From positions 1,688,001-1,752,000 of the forward strand of contig CATIUR010000001.1 of the NCBI GenBank assembly GCA_949592205.1: 64,000 nt of DNA, written 5' to 3'. This document shows, one piece after another, positions 9,843 through 21,581 of this stretch. This DNA comes from Helichrysum umbraculigerum. Lineage: Eukaryota; Streptophyta; Magnoliopsida; Asterales; Asteraceae. The translations under genes were made by a program, and so were the position numbers. Under the pieces are notes generated by a model. That model did no database searches. It worked only from the letters and a program-made list of their open reading frames with translations, and was not told where the DNA came from. How positions within the stretch are numbered: the first letter of the stretch is position 1; each line of letters opens with the position of its first letter.

Positions 9843-12032
9843 ATGTCATCCCTAAGGAATGCTGTTCATCGACGGGCCCACAAGGAACGAGCTCAACCGT
9901 GAGTGGCTATAGTACTTTGAATTATATTCTTTCACTTCCTCTTTTCAGTAAATCTCCTCAATTGTTTTTTTGCTCATTATTCTAAATCTCTTATATTGCT
10001 TACTTGGTTACTTGTGTTCAGAAAAGAAAGGAAAAGATTTGGGCATCTTGAGAAGCACAAGGACTATGTTGTCCGTGCAAAGGCCTTCCATAAAAAGGAG
10101 GATTACTTGCAGGTACGTTATACAAGATTACAAGCTATGGGAAATTGCTAAAACTCTTACCCTGTGACTTTGCATAACAGAAACTCAAGGAAAAGGCAGC
10201 ATTCAGAAATCCAGATGAGTTTTACTTCAAGATGATCAACTCCAAAACTGTGGATGGTGTACATAAACAGGCGTAATATTTCTATTCACGTATCATATTC
10301 TGAGGGTACTCTAAAATTTAACAAGGAAGCAGAAAAAGACTAATGTTGTATATATATGCTGCTGCAGGGGTGAAGCAAACAAATATACTGCAGAAGAACT
10401 CTTGTTGATGAAAACACAAGATATAGGTTACATATTGCAGAAAATTCTATCAGAGAAAAAGGTGGATGGATGCAGTAATTGGTTGAAGATTAATTTGAGA
10501 TTACTCTCCTCTGCTTTAAATAAAATTTTCTTTTGATGCAGAAAATCGAGAGGCTAACTGCTACACTGCACTCACTTGATTCTCAGCCATCAAACAGACA
10601 TGTATACTATGCTGAAGACAGGTCATTAGTTCGTTCTTTCTTTTTTTTCTTCTTCTTTTTTTATTGCACTTAAAAGTATGCTGGAGTTTGATTGAAAATA
10701 TATCTTATAATTCTAGTTGTGATACTAATTCTAGTTTGATTGCAAATATACTGTCAGTAACCATGTAGTTTTTTTTTTCCTTCTACAGGGAGGATGCCAA
10801 GAGAATTCTATCAGAAACGAAGAGTGTTGGTGGATTGCCAACTTTTGAGGATTTGCCTGGTAAAATAAAAAGGTAGAGTAACTTGTTCACATATATGTGC
10901 TTTACATGGATGCAGTGCTAAGCTAAGAAATTTTCTCATTAGTATCCATTGCTTGATTGTTCTGTTTGTTTCCAGAATACTAGTAGAACTGAAAGAGTAG
11001 GCTGATTTTGTTTTTTCTGCATTTGCATCAATATGAAGTTCAAGCTAAATTGTGTATTTGATGTAACTCTTTAAATTCACAAGCAATTAGGGGAGAAGTT
11101 ACGTGCCAATCTGCTGACAAAGAAAGTTGTGATGTCCATAAATTGTGTTCACTAAGCTTCCTTTCAAAGTAGATCAAATCTATTAATAATAAGCATGTGC
11201 ATCTGAGTTTGAAAGTTTCTTATAGTGGCTGGAATCTATTACTAATAAGCATTTGCGTCAAATTTTTAGAGTTTTCTTGTAATGGACTAATGACTGGAAT
11301 TTTGAATCCACCCGAGGTTTTGACATATGGAAATACAAAGTGCTTTAATCTTTATTTTCTCAAAAGGTGTAAGAACTACATCAAGCATGTTACGAATCAT
11401 CTACTGCCGTTTACTGAAGTTACTTTTTATATACTTCTCCTATGAGTTTGCCTGCATATATGTATTTCTGTAGGCCCTTAACTTGTATCCATCGTGATCG
11501 GTTGTCTTAATGTATTTTATAATCAAAACTCTTAGTTTTATAGCTTTGCCTTGTTAATTTCACAAATATAATTTTGTCAGCCCCTGATGTATATGTCATT
11601 CAAATAGTTCAGTATTCTTTCATTTATATTTGTTAATTCTAGCTTTTCTTTATTGTACACACACATGTAAGATTGGCCTTTTGAAGTGATTGTTCTTGAC
11701 TCTGGTAGTACATAATGCGCAGGAGGACAGCCTCTTCATACAGAGAGCTAGAGGCCAGGAAAAGTAGAGTCCAAGACTTGGAGAAAGTTTATAACGAAAT
11801 GTCGTTGAAACAAGAATTACAGGTATTATTAGATGTGCTCAAACTTTAAAGGAAAAAAAAACAGAATTTTTCATCAAGTACGTATAATAGTTATTGTTAA
11901 ACTGTTAAATTGTAAAACTAAAATGCACCGTTGGATCAGAAAAAAGGTAAAAAGCGAAAGCTTCGTGAGGATGAGATTGTATGCCCAACTTCTAGACCGG
12001 TATACAAGTGGAGAACGGAGCGTAAACGATAA
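9843..12032 (+). CDS. UTP11: UTP11, U3 snoRNP-associated protein 11 (small-subunit processome)
   Basis: Nine coding exons join in frame: 9843-9898, 10022-10112, 10181-10272, 10368-10461, 10542-10621, 10789-10872, 11723-11822 and 11940-12032, with the first four each adding an exact phase match (eight segments, 690 nt, stop TAA at 12030). The product has 229 residues, close to the roughly 228 of Arabidopsis UTP11 (EDA14). It begins MSSLRNAVHRRAHKERAQ and carries FKMINSKTVDG, KTQDIGYI, RHVYYAEDRED and a basic end, VYKWRTERKR, which suits nucleolar RNA binding. The family works in the U3-containing processome that cleaves pre-18S rRNA; the Arabidopsis gene is needed in the embryo sac. All introns are GT-AG. 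The longest (10873-11722) holds no recognisable transposon. No frameshift or stop is present, so the gene looks functional. Confidence 0.95.
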
Positions 12033-13248
12033 AGCGAGGTATGATATACTTTTAACCTCTTTGGTTAATATTTATCACACTCTTATCACATTAGAGATGA
12101 GTAATGACGTTGCCATATTCATCCAATGCAGAGTGAAGGTTTTTGGGCGAGTATTATCTGAGATTCTTCATGTTTTGGTGAATGATCATGTGTTGTGTGG
12201 CTGCCTTCTTGTCAATATCCGAGAACTTGCATCCAGAACACATAAGATTGTATTTTTATATGTTTGATGTAACGCAAGACTGAAACTGATTAGTGTTCAT
12301 GATTTATATGATTTTGGATATAGATTGACAGTATGGGCCAAAAGTTGACCAACCTCTGTTTCACAAATTTGGTTTGAAACTCAACCAACGCCCAACAATC
12401 TCTTAACCTGGCCCGTACGATTGTATTTTTATACCATAATTTATGTAGATTGTGTTCTTGCTTACCTCTGGTTACATGTTTATGGCATTAAACACCTGGT
12501 TCAATTAAAGTTTAGTTGTTTGATGAAGTAACGTTGTATTTCGGTTACTTCACAATTTTCCTTATTGTTTTTCTTTTATAATGTTTGTTTTAGACGGTAT
12601 CTACAGAAAAGTGACTGGGTAGTGTATCGTGTATATAAGTGTAAATGTTTAAAGGTTAATAATATAGAAAAGAATATGATAGTATGTGAGCATGTAATTT
12701 CGGTAACAATATGATGTCCTGTTATTTCAATCTTCATTCAAAGGCCATTATATGTTTTGTGCTACTTGTAAATCATGAAATGACATACCAACAAATACCA
12801 CATATTTTTAAGTTGATAATCGAACTTTGGGTTTTCAATGGATTTTTTTTTCTTCATTTCTTTTCTATTTGATTGGTTGAAAACCAATTTAAGAGGAACA
12901 TTGAGTTTAACATTTAACTACTCCATTCAAAATCATACCCGATGAACACTAAGCTAAACATTGAGCACAATGACAATCACTCGTTGTACTCATCTAAGCG
13001 CGCCACTTAACTTGCTGAATTTTTTCACTTTTTAAACTACAGTACTATTCATAGGGATAATAACATCCATGCATTTAGGTGTACAAATATTACATCATGT
13101 TGTGAGATTTATTATTAAAAATTAAATTTCTACCCTCCAAATGAACATCCTATAGAAGGTTTAAAGTGATTATGAGTTTTTGTTGATTTCTTTATTTCAC
13201 TAAATATTTTTAGAATTAATTGAGGAATATTAACCGAGTAAGTTGATA
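12033..13248. other. UTP11 3' UTR and intergenic sequence
   Basis: The first few hundred bases probably hold the UTP11 3' UTR, but I cannot fix the poly(A) site. The rest is AT-rich without a convincing reading frame, RNA gene or transposon end. Confidence 0.5.
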
Positions 13249-14069
13249 CAAGGTTGCAAAAGTCGGAAGTCGAGGTCAAGTCGGAAGGACTAGTCGGACT
13301 ACTCGGCCAAGTCGGGGACTAGTCGGGTTTTGACTTTGTTGACTTTTATACATTTAAATAATAAATTTCAAAATTAAAATTATGTGTAAATATAGATGAG
13401 AACCTAATATATTTTAAAGATAAGAGACTAAAATATAAATTGTTTTTAACTTTAATATTCTCTCTTCTTTTTCCCCTTTCCCAGAGATCTTAACCTATCC
13501 ATTATCTTCTACATCTCATCCATTATCATTTTCATCTTCTACATCTCATTTTCATCATCTTTTACTCCATTCTACCATTTTTTTCCTTTATTTACTCTCA
13601 TATTTAGCAACAAAAATCAATGGAGACCAATGACTAAATAGTCTAGTGGTGAGGGCAACTCATATCTCCTTTAGGTCATGGTTTTGAAACCTGCCATAGG
13701 TATTATTTATCATAAAGGTACCTACCACCTATGAAGCGCATGATCCACAATGTTAAGGCTTAACCCGCGTGAGTTCTGGCTCGGACGTTGTGGTATATGT
13801 GATGGAGGTGATCTGCCCGGCGATGTTGGACCTTGTGGGGGGTTCAGTCGTGCTCCATTGAAATATAGAGCAGCTCCAGTGGGTAGCCCAAATACCCATT
13901 TAAAAAGCAATGGAGATACACATCCAAGCCAAAGACCGAACGATTCTGACCTATTGATCATCGTTGACCCGACTTTTTTTAGCGATTTTCTCATGGTCGA
14001 GTCGTGACCTTCATTTGGGCCGACTAGTCGGCGACTAATCACCCTAGTTGGCCGACTTTTACAACCCCG
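13249..14069. mobile_element. Non-autonomous hAT-type DNA transposon (821 bp, interrupted by a SINE)
   Basis: The ends are imperfect inverted repeats: caaggttgcaaaagtcgg on the left and, reverse-complemented, cggggttgtaaaagtcgg on the right. The flanking 8-mers agttgata (13241-13248) and agtagata (14070-14077) match at 7 of 8 bases, as expected for an old hAT target duplication. Subterminal actagtcgg repeats occur near both ends. It encodes no transposase; ORFs across it are accidental. Confidence 0.7.
13627..13907 (+). mobile_element. tRNA-derived SINE inserted in the hAT element
   Basis: A pol III A box (tagtctagtgg, 13639-13649) and a B-box-like ggttttgaaacc (13680-13691) are spaced as in a tRNA. 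A roughly 220-bp unrelated body and a short A-rich end (tttaaaaag) follow. Direct repeats caatggaga flank it at 13618-13626 and 13908-13916, a good SINE target duplication. Confidence 0.75.
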
Positions 14070-14604
14070 AGTAGATATGATACTTATAGAGAAGATTTTT
14101 GATGACAATACGTAATTTGTGCAATTTCACAAAAAAGACGTCCTTAACTTGATACAAACTGAAAGTTCGATATCTTAAAATGAAAAATTTAAACTTGTAT
14201 ACCTTTAAATGAAATAGGTGAAATATATAATACGTTTTTCTATACTTTTCCCTTAATTTAATAGTATTTACCTTGCTATAAAAAAAAAGAAAAAAAGAAA
14301 ATTCATTCCATCACTACAAACAAGTTCACATCCTAACGATTCAATACTTAAAATGAACAACGCAACTTTCTAAAATGCAAGCTAAATAAATATTTTTATA
14401 AAACTTAAAAGGCTTGTGAACATCACAAACCCTAAATTTAGGGGTGTCGAGTCTATGGGTTGGGCCATAAATTTTATTGTACAACTAGAAGGTCTTGGAT
14501 GTGGTGTCGGGTTAGTGGGATTCCCTCCCAAACCGAAACGATTCATCTTAGGAATATTCGTGGTCCGGTTTGGGCGATTTGAGGATTAAATTTCTACCAA
14601 ACTA

Positions 14605-14854
14605 CTCCCTCCGTCCCATATTTATAGTCCAATATTCTTTTTATGGATGTCCCAATTTTATTGTCCACTTCCATAAATAGATAGGAATAATGTGATAAAG
14701 TTCTTTTTTACCCCTAGTATATATATGTAAGACAAAAAAGTAGGTAAAAAGTAGAGGGTAAAAGTGTCATCTTACCAACAAGTAAGAGAGATGATTATGT
14801 TTTCTTATATTGCATGTTTTTTGTCTGGAGACAATAAAATTGGGACAGAGGGAG
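14605..14854. mobile_element. Stowaway-like MITE (250 bp)
   Basis: Terminal inverted repeats ctccctccgtccc and gggacagagggag are flanked by TA on both sides (14603-14604, 14855-14856). This is the classic Stowaway form mobilised by Tc1/mariner transposases. Confidence 0.9.
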
Positions 14855-14942
14855 TAATAAATATGGTTTGACATTTTCTCAAACCAAACCACACAATTTA
14901 GTGTGTTAAATCATACTAGTTAAAGTAGTTGAAACGGTTTGG

Positions 14943-15203
14943 TTCACCCGGTTTGAACCAATTCTTTTTTTATAATTTAAATATAAAAACTATGTTTAAC
15001 TAACATTCAAGTTACATAATAAGAGTAATCGTTCCGTTGTTATTATCTTAGTAGCCTTTTAAAGATATACAATTCACCCGGTTTGAACCAGTTCTTTTTA
15101 TTTATTTAAATATTTAACAAAAACTATGTTTAACTAACATTCAAGTTACATAATAAGAGTAATCGTTCCGTTGTTATTATCTTACTAGCTTTTTAAAGAT
15201 ATA
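14943..15203. repeat. Tandem duplication, two units of about 130 bp
   Basis: Both units start ttcacccggtttgaacca (14943 and 15073). They share the long stretch from aaaactatgtttaac through cgttccgttgttattatc almost without change, so the duplication is fairly recent. Confidence 0.88.
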
Positions 15204-15669
15204 AATAACTACATTGTATAATATTGAAAAAATAAAAAGTTCAACAATATCACTCAATAAAAGTTATATTTCATAGCATTGTTACATTATCATAAGTTTT
15301 CTTTACAATTAGTTGTATAATCGGGCTAGTGGTTTGCATAATTTGAAGAATGTGGATAATATATATAAGAAGAAAATTTGGAGTTTGTTAGTTAAAGACT
15401 ACTCAGTCTTTTAAATTAAGCGTATATACCTCACAATTAAATAAGAAAATACATTGCGATTCGGTTTGGTTTAGACAACCAGTTTGAGCATTGATCCCGC
15501 AAAATGAACCATATATGTCGGTTTGAAAAAATCTAAACCAGTAGACAAATTATGGAAAATGAACCCGGTCAAACCGACAAAATCAATTTGGTTCGTCCAG
15601 TTTAAATGGTTTTAGTCAAACCATGAACATCCCTAATCTGCGTATCTGATTAGGGTATTTTGCGAATTA

Positions 15670-15867
15670 CTCCATCCGTCCCAATTTTATTGTCCCCAGA
15701 CAAAAAACACGCGGTTTAAGAAAAGTGTACTGGTCGTACTATACAACCAATAAGATTTAATCTCTCGCCACATTCAAATGTTTTGATTGGTTCAAAGTAC
15801 AAAATGGACAATAAAATTGGGTCATCCCAAAATGGAAAGATGGACTATAGATTCGGGACGGAGGGAG
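15670..15867. mobile_element. Stowaway-like MITE (198 bp) next to the SCL33 promoter
   Basis: The inverted ends ctccatccgtccc and gggacggagggag are flanked by TA (15668-15669, 15868-15869). It belongs to the same superfamily as 14605-14854 and lies about 100 bp before the inferred SCL33 5' UTR. Confidence 0.9.
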
Positions 15868-15974
15868 TAAAAGTTTAGAAGGTTATAAGTAAATATATAT
15901 GAAACATTAAAGGGCTATTCATGTAAATATCCTTTGACGGAAAACGTTGCCCTAGAATAAATAAAGAACAACCA

Positions 15975-16438
15975 CAGCCGGCACTTTGTTCGTCTCTCTC
16001 GGTCTGCATCCTAATCTTCTAGATCCAAGTTCTGCACAATATACAGGTATTCATATTCTATTTCTTTTCTATTCAAATTCTATTTCTTTCATCATCCGTA
16101 CCATTAGTTGTTCTTGAATGTTTCATCTTGTTTATTGGAGTTAGGGTTTGGTTATGAAGTTTACAAAATAATTGCTGTACATAACTCGTATTTGCTGGTT
16201 TACCATGATTTTCAGTTGTAGTTTAGATAGATAAGCCTGATGTGTGGCTATGTGCATAAAATCAAGCTTTTGGTTAGAACTTTAATTGTAGGTTATACAG
16301 CCAAGAAGTTACAAGTACCAGTGTTATGTGTCATTCTGTTCGGACGTTGACTTATTAGCTTTTGTGCGGCTCTCTTATATATATATATTTATTGATAAAA
16401 AAAATTTCTGCTTCTTGTTGTAATTGATTTTGTTGAAG
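15975..16438 (+). promoter_or_regulatory. SCL33 5' UTR exon and 5' UTR intron
   Basis: A pyrimidine-rich leader (ttcgtctctctcggtctg) ends at the donor atacag|gtattc (exon end 16046). A 5' UTR intron probably ends at ttttgttgaag (AG at 16437-16438), eleven bases before the ATG. The transcription start is approximate. Confidence 0.5.
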
Positions 16439-16449
16439 TGGGCTTATAA

Positions 16450-18929
16450 ATGGGTGGAAGGAGCTACTCTCCGTCACCTCCTCCTAGGGGTGGTGGTGGT
16501 CATGGGAGAAGGGGAAGGAGCCCTAGTCCAAGGGGCCGCTATGGTGGTGGTGGCGGCGGTGGTGGTGGACGTGGTCGTGATAGAGATCTTCCGACCAGTC
16601 TTTTAGTTCGTAATCTTCGTCATGATTGCCGGTTTGTTCTCACTTTACTGCTAACATTTTTCACTATTGGGTTTTTATGGTTGTGACTTAATATAATTTT
16701 GAGGACTGTTAATGCATTAATTTATGGCGATGCAATGTACAATGTTCCTCATAATTTTATGCATTGTGTGCTGTGATTAACATTAAATGCATATTGATGT
16801 CTTCAGGCCTGAAGACCTACGGAGGCCATTTGGACAATTTGGTCCCCTGAAGGATATCTATTTGCCAAGGGATTATTATAGCGGGTGAGCTTTGGTAGCA
16901 TATAAATTCACATGTTTGTGTTATTCATTATGGTTGTTTTCTTAATTTTGGAGTTTCTTAACGTTTTCTTGACCCCTTTACACACTTAAACAGTTTAACC
17001 TTTATCTACTTTTGTTACTGCCTTTTAAAGTTCATTAGTCTCCATAGACCTTATCTACCCGTGTCAATGGGTTGTAATTAATCAAAAACGGTGCATCTAG
17101 AAAAAGGTTGTTGCATTACCTGAAACGTCGTGTGCTAAAAGATATCCAAGTTTCAGTGAATACTCATTTGTCAAGTTTGACCGCAAACATTAGATTATTT
17201 TAACTGTAGTGGTTTTTTTAATCAAATGGTTTGGGTTTAGGATGGTTTATAGTTTATACAGTAACAATACAGTGTAGGCGCCTTCCAATTCGTTTTTCCC
17301 ATTTGACATTCTCTTATGCTTTACTTTTTGTTTATTAGTTCTGATCATTGGAAACTAGACATAACCCAATAGACTTGTAGTAATATAGTTGAACTTGTCT
17401 TCCTTAGTTGTCTCAACTGGCTTGCTCCAATCTTTGAATAATATTGATCATACCATCTTATGTCTCAAATTGGGTTTTTAAGATTAAACAGTGAAGTGAG
17501 GTAAATGTTTTGAAGACACCAGTCAAGTATTAAGGGTTCTCTTGATATATACAAGTTGTAACGTTCTCATGACACCCAATCAAGTAGTAAGAGTTTTGTA
17601 CAAGATGGTGTAAATGTTAATGAAGATGACAAGGAATATGAGTTTGGTTTCATTTGGAAGATTTCTCAAGTCTTGAAGAATTTCAAGTCATATTAATATT
17701 CACATTTGCAAGGTCAGCAGCCACGTGCTTGCTTTATCTGCTGCTTATGATGATGATGACATATCAAATTACCGGAAGTTTATTATTGTTTATATATATT
17801 ACTGGCATGGGGTTGTTTGAAAATTAGTTTAGAACCAAAACAGTATCGGTTCTGAATTTAGTCAATTGATAATCACAAGTCTTGCTAATAAATCACATAT
17901 CTTATCATCAGGTCGTGCTGCAGCACATTTTGAGATTTTTAAACAGCCCCAAGCTAGTATTGTGTTTGAAACTTTGGTGGTCAGATGTTGCAACTACTGT
18001 ATTTATTTATATATATTTGGATTTTTGTGCAGGGAGCCACGAGGGTTTGGGTTTGTTCAGTTCTTAGATCCTGCTGATGCTGCAGAAGCAAAGTACCAGA
18101 TGGATGGTCAGATTCTTCAAGGGAGGCAGCTGACTGTTGTTTTTGCAGAAGAGAACCGCAAGAAGCCTACTGACATGCGAATTAGGGAACGCAGGTAACT
18201 ACACTCTCTTGTGAAATTAATGATAATGATTATTATAATATTAATATTATTGGCTTTAGAGTGACTAGGCTAATATGAGATTGTGTTTAATAGTTTTCAA
18301 ATTAACTCAACTTCACAAATGTATCTATAATGAAATTTAAAACATGGGGTCAGTCTTGTTGCCAAGCTGAAGTTATGATCTATACCATTGCAGAGGTGGT
18401 GGTAGGTTTAATGATCGCAGGCGGTCACCACCACCCCGTTACTCCCGGTCACCTCCTCCACGCTACGCTCGATCACGATCCCACAGCCGTGAATACTCTC
18501 CTCCTCCAAAGAGAAAGCAGCACGTGAGGTATGGTTCTATAAACTCAATTTAGTATTTGTTCAGTTGGTGGAATTAGTACCTTTTTGTAGCACGTGCATT
18601 TATGGAGCTTATTATATGATCTGCTGATCCTTGTTGGTAGGTCTATTTCACCTCGAGATAAAAGGCGGTCATACTCTCAATCTCCTGTTAGAGAGCGATC
18701 CCCGCCTTATGATGGTCCTCCCAGGAGCCGCAGCAGAAGTCCTGTTGTTGACAGGTCTCCACCCTACAATGGGTCACGGAGCCCAAGCCGAAGTCCTCCA
18801 CCAAGGGACCGTAGTCCAGTAAGGGAGCGGAGAGCACCAAGAGATCCTAGCCGTAGCCGTAGCCGTAGCCCTGATGCACGTGATTACCCTAGGGGTGGGG
18901 CAGATAGGGACCGTTCTCCTAGCCGCTGA
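16450..18929 (+). CDS. SCL33: SC35-like SR splicing factor (SCL33/SCL30A type)
   Basis: Five coding exons join in phase: 16450-16631, 16807-16884, 18033-18194, 18394-18528 and 18641-18929 (846 nt, 281 residues, stop TGA at 18927). The protein opens MGGRSYSPSPPPRG, a short SR/Gly-rich extension typical of plant SCL proteins. One RRM follows (about 49-127) with RNP2 LLVRNL at 51-56 and RNP1 RGFGFVQF at 90-97. The C-terminal half is an RS domain of repeated RSRS, SPSR and RSPP. SCL proteins bind exonic and intronic RNA and act with U1-70K and U2AF in splice-site choice in nuclear speckles. The N-terminus and the RERRGGGRF stretch resemble SCL33 slightly more than SCL30A, and I cannot separate the two. 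The intron that splits the RRM (16885-18032) is unusually long, as in this family, and holds several GAAG motifs. Confidence 0.93.
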
Positions 18930-20033
18930 GCTCAAGGGTTTGTCGAAATCTTACTAGTGTCGTGGTTATGGCTTGTTAAGGTCGTTTGGAGAAACTGATG
19001 TTAGTAGACTCGGGCGTTTGTACTTTATGGTGATGTACACTCTTTATGAATGTTTTTTGTATCATCGTTGTGCTGTTAGATGCTACTGTACTTGACTGAA
19101 ATCTTAGAATTGCATCCTTTCGAGGTTAAGGTTTTATATCCAGGGCAGAGTATGGTACAAGTATTTTATATATCTGAGTCGAGTTCTCTACTGCCAATGA
19201 GGTTTAGTCCCATTGACTTTTGTAATTGATTCGTGCAAGTTCGACAACTACTTCATCAGCTAATGGTAAAGGTAGAGTAAAAAAGCTTACAGATGAGTCA
19301 AGATTGTTTGACGTGAGAAAGAATGAAATCTGGGTCATAATGAAATCAGACCAGGTGGAATATATGATCAATCCTTCGATTCACATGGTGATGTTATATA
19401 AGCTTATTTTACCATAGCATGGAAGTGTCAAGTGTGGGTGCCAAAATAATGGGTGATCCATTGTTGGTGGTTTCGAACCACTCCCCTTTGACATCATAAA
19501 CGTTTTAAGTCGTTGCGGGAAGTATTAATGAAAAAGTGAACATAACTGGTAGGGTATTAAAGATGGTTATAGTTTTTTTGAACCCTTTAAGGTAAATTAA
19601 GTGATTATGGTGAATTTAGTGAATTTGTAATAAAAATTAAAAAGCCCAAAATGTTTGAGATCTGAATTAGTGGATGGGAGTTTGTTATTGTTAATCTATT
19701 TCTTGAACTTTATGAAATTGAATGTCGTTATTCTGTTGGTTTTACAAAGTGATATTAAACAGATTTGTTATCATTACAAATACAAACTAAAAGAAGTCTA
19801 GCAAGACTTCCCTTTTTGCTAAAAAATACAGTAGGGTGGATAAATTTGAATGTCCCCCGGGCTTTAATCTTTTGCAACATGAAAACAACCTGGCAAATAA
19901 ATTTTTTATTACCTTTGAATAAATAAATTTTTTAATATGAAGTTTAGGGTGACTTTTTGTATGTATGAGAGAAGACTAAAATCAATAGTGTGTCCTTCAA
20001 ATCTATTCTCCCTCATAATGTTAATTTGAATAA
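18930..20033. other. SCL33 3' UTR and intergenic sequence
   Basis: The first roughly 200-250 bases look like the 3' UTR. A 63-codon ORF at 19226-19417 resembles nothing I recognise and lacks any support. The remainder is AT-rich without a visible gene. Confidence 0.5.
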
Positions 20034-20790
20034 ATTGGTATCAGGCCCAATATGAATTTCAGGAGTACATAGCTAGGGCGAGAACTGCTGCCACGACTCT
20101 CGGAAGTCGCATTACGATGATTGGAATATTCAAATGCGTGCGTTGCTCGGTGTGCATGAAGCGTGGGAGTTGGTTGTAAATGACCTAATAGAGCGTGAAG
20201 TTACTACTAGAGAGAGATATGCGTATGAAAGATAAAACTACTCTCAATTTTTGTTTCAAGAAGTAGATGAGTCGGGTTTCGAAGAGATTGTTGGGGCAAC
20301 AACCTCGAAAGAGGCATGGTACATACCCGAGAGAGTGTTCAAAGCTCATTCAAACTTTTCGTGGTGAGTCGGAAGGCATGAAGATGGAGTCAGAAGGTGT
20401 TTCTGAGTATATTACATGAGTGCCGGTAGTTGTGAATCAACTAAGGCGCAACAGAAAGGAGATAACGAATGCCCAAGTTGTAAAAAAAATATTGAAATCG
20501 TTGACAGATGGTTTGAATACGTTGTGTGTGCCATCGAAGAGTCAAATGATCATACTGCTCTAACGATTGATGAACTTGTTGGGTCTCTCAAGGTCCATGA
20601 GCAACTAAAGAAGAAAAAGGAGTAAGAAACAATTAAAGAAGCTCTCCAAACTAAGGTGTATATCAAAGACGAAAAAAGAAAAAAAGTAAGCTCTCCAAAC
20701 TAAGGTGTCCATCAAAGATGAAAAAGACTTTCCCTCGCGGTAGAGGGAATGGCCGTGGAGGCTCTGATAATGATATAGTGTGCTTTTATA
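20034..20790 (+). pseudogene. Decayed Ty1/copia gag (UBN2-type) fragment
   Basis: After a PBS-like ttggtatcaggccc (20036-20049) come remnants of a copia gag in shifting frames. They include YDDWNIQMRALLGVHEAWEL near 20115, FEEIVGATTSKEAW near 20280, EGVSEYIT near 20400 and a better-kept run, VVCAIEESNDHTALTIDEL, before 20625. A basic RGRGNGRGG end lies near 20740. Several stops and frameshifts break it, and no protease or RT follows, because copia element G begins at 20882. A 40-bp piece around aagctctccaaactaagg is duplicated (20639 and 20690). It appears to be the left remnant of a separate, older copia insertion. Confidence 0.8.
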
Positions 20791-20881
20791 TAATAATATT
20801 TATCTATTTATATCCATTTTGTATTGCATTTATTTGATTTTAGATACTCATGTTATTAATATTTGCAAATAGGACTTAGAC

Positions 20882-21567
20882 TGTTGGGAAATGACCACGT
20901 CAAATAAACGCATGTCCGGAAACGTTTAAGCTTACGGGGTCACACGCGTTAACACGTAGATACCGCTTATTTAACCAAGTTATGTTAACTGTAATAACTA
21001 ATTGAGTTATTAGTTAATTTGTGATAATTTAATAAATGTTATTAAAATTATAAGGTTCAAGGTGAAAGTTATTAGGACTAAATTGTTACTTCTAATTACT
21101 TAAAGGGTTATAATTAATTAATAATAAAAGTTATTATTTATTAATTATTATAAAATCTATGTATATATAATAATAACCCTTGGTGTAAAAAGATATACCA
21201 ATCACTTTTAACCACCGTCGAATTCCTTTTCTCCTTTTGTGTGTTCGACCGACGGAACAAGAAAACTTAAAAGTGGTTTTGTTTTTATGTAGAACACAAT
21301 TGTTGTGGTTTTGTTTTACGTAAAACACAAGAGCAAAAGGGTTATTAATTTGGTTAATTGAACTAGCATTCGGGTGGTTATCAATGACGTGTTGTATGTG
21401 CGATCGTAGAGGGTTTTACCATTAGTGAAACCTATTCGTTTATTAAACGATTAATTGGAGCTAGCTAAAAGGTACACGTTTTCTATCTTAACTAATTATA
21501 TATACGTGTTTATTTGCTTCCGCAATTGTGTGACAATATGAATATATTTATTTGCTATACTCTAACA
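20882..21567 (+). mobile_element. 5' LTR of Ty1/copia element G (686 bp)
   Basis: It starts tgttgggaaatgacc and ends actctaaca, followed directly by the PBS. It differs from the 3' LTR (29141-29817) at only six positions over 677 aligned bases, about 99.1% identity, so the insertion is young. Confidence 0.95.
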
Positions 21568-21568
21568 G

Positions 21569-21581
21569 TGGTATCAGAGCC
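21569..21581 (+). promoter_or_regulatory. Primer-binding site of copia element G
   Basis: The sequence tggtatcagagcc, complementary to initiator tRNA-Met, lies one base after the 5' LTR end. Confidence 0.92.

Larger units (their letters stand above)
14439..15635. mobile_element. Decayed hAT-like element (tentative)
   Basis: The left end taggggtgtc and the right end gaacatcccta are inverted near-matches of the common hAT terminus. Between them lie many ggtttgg/ccaaacc subterminal repeats. I could not find a convincing 8-bp target duplication. A Stowaway MITE (14605-14854) and a tandem duplication (14943-15203) lie inside. Confidence 0.35.

Noticed and set aside
11833..12267. A 144-codon plus-strand ORF
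   Set aside because: It overlaps the last UTP11 exon in another frame and continues into the 3' UTR.
13722..14108. A 128-codon minus-strand ORF and an 85-codon plus-strand ORF
   Set aside because: Both lie within the hAT and its nested SINE and match no known domain.
19226..19417. A 63-codon ORF downstream of SCL33
   Set aside because: No recognisable family, no promoter or exon structure; length is within chance for this sequence.
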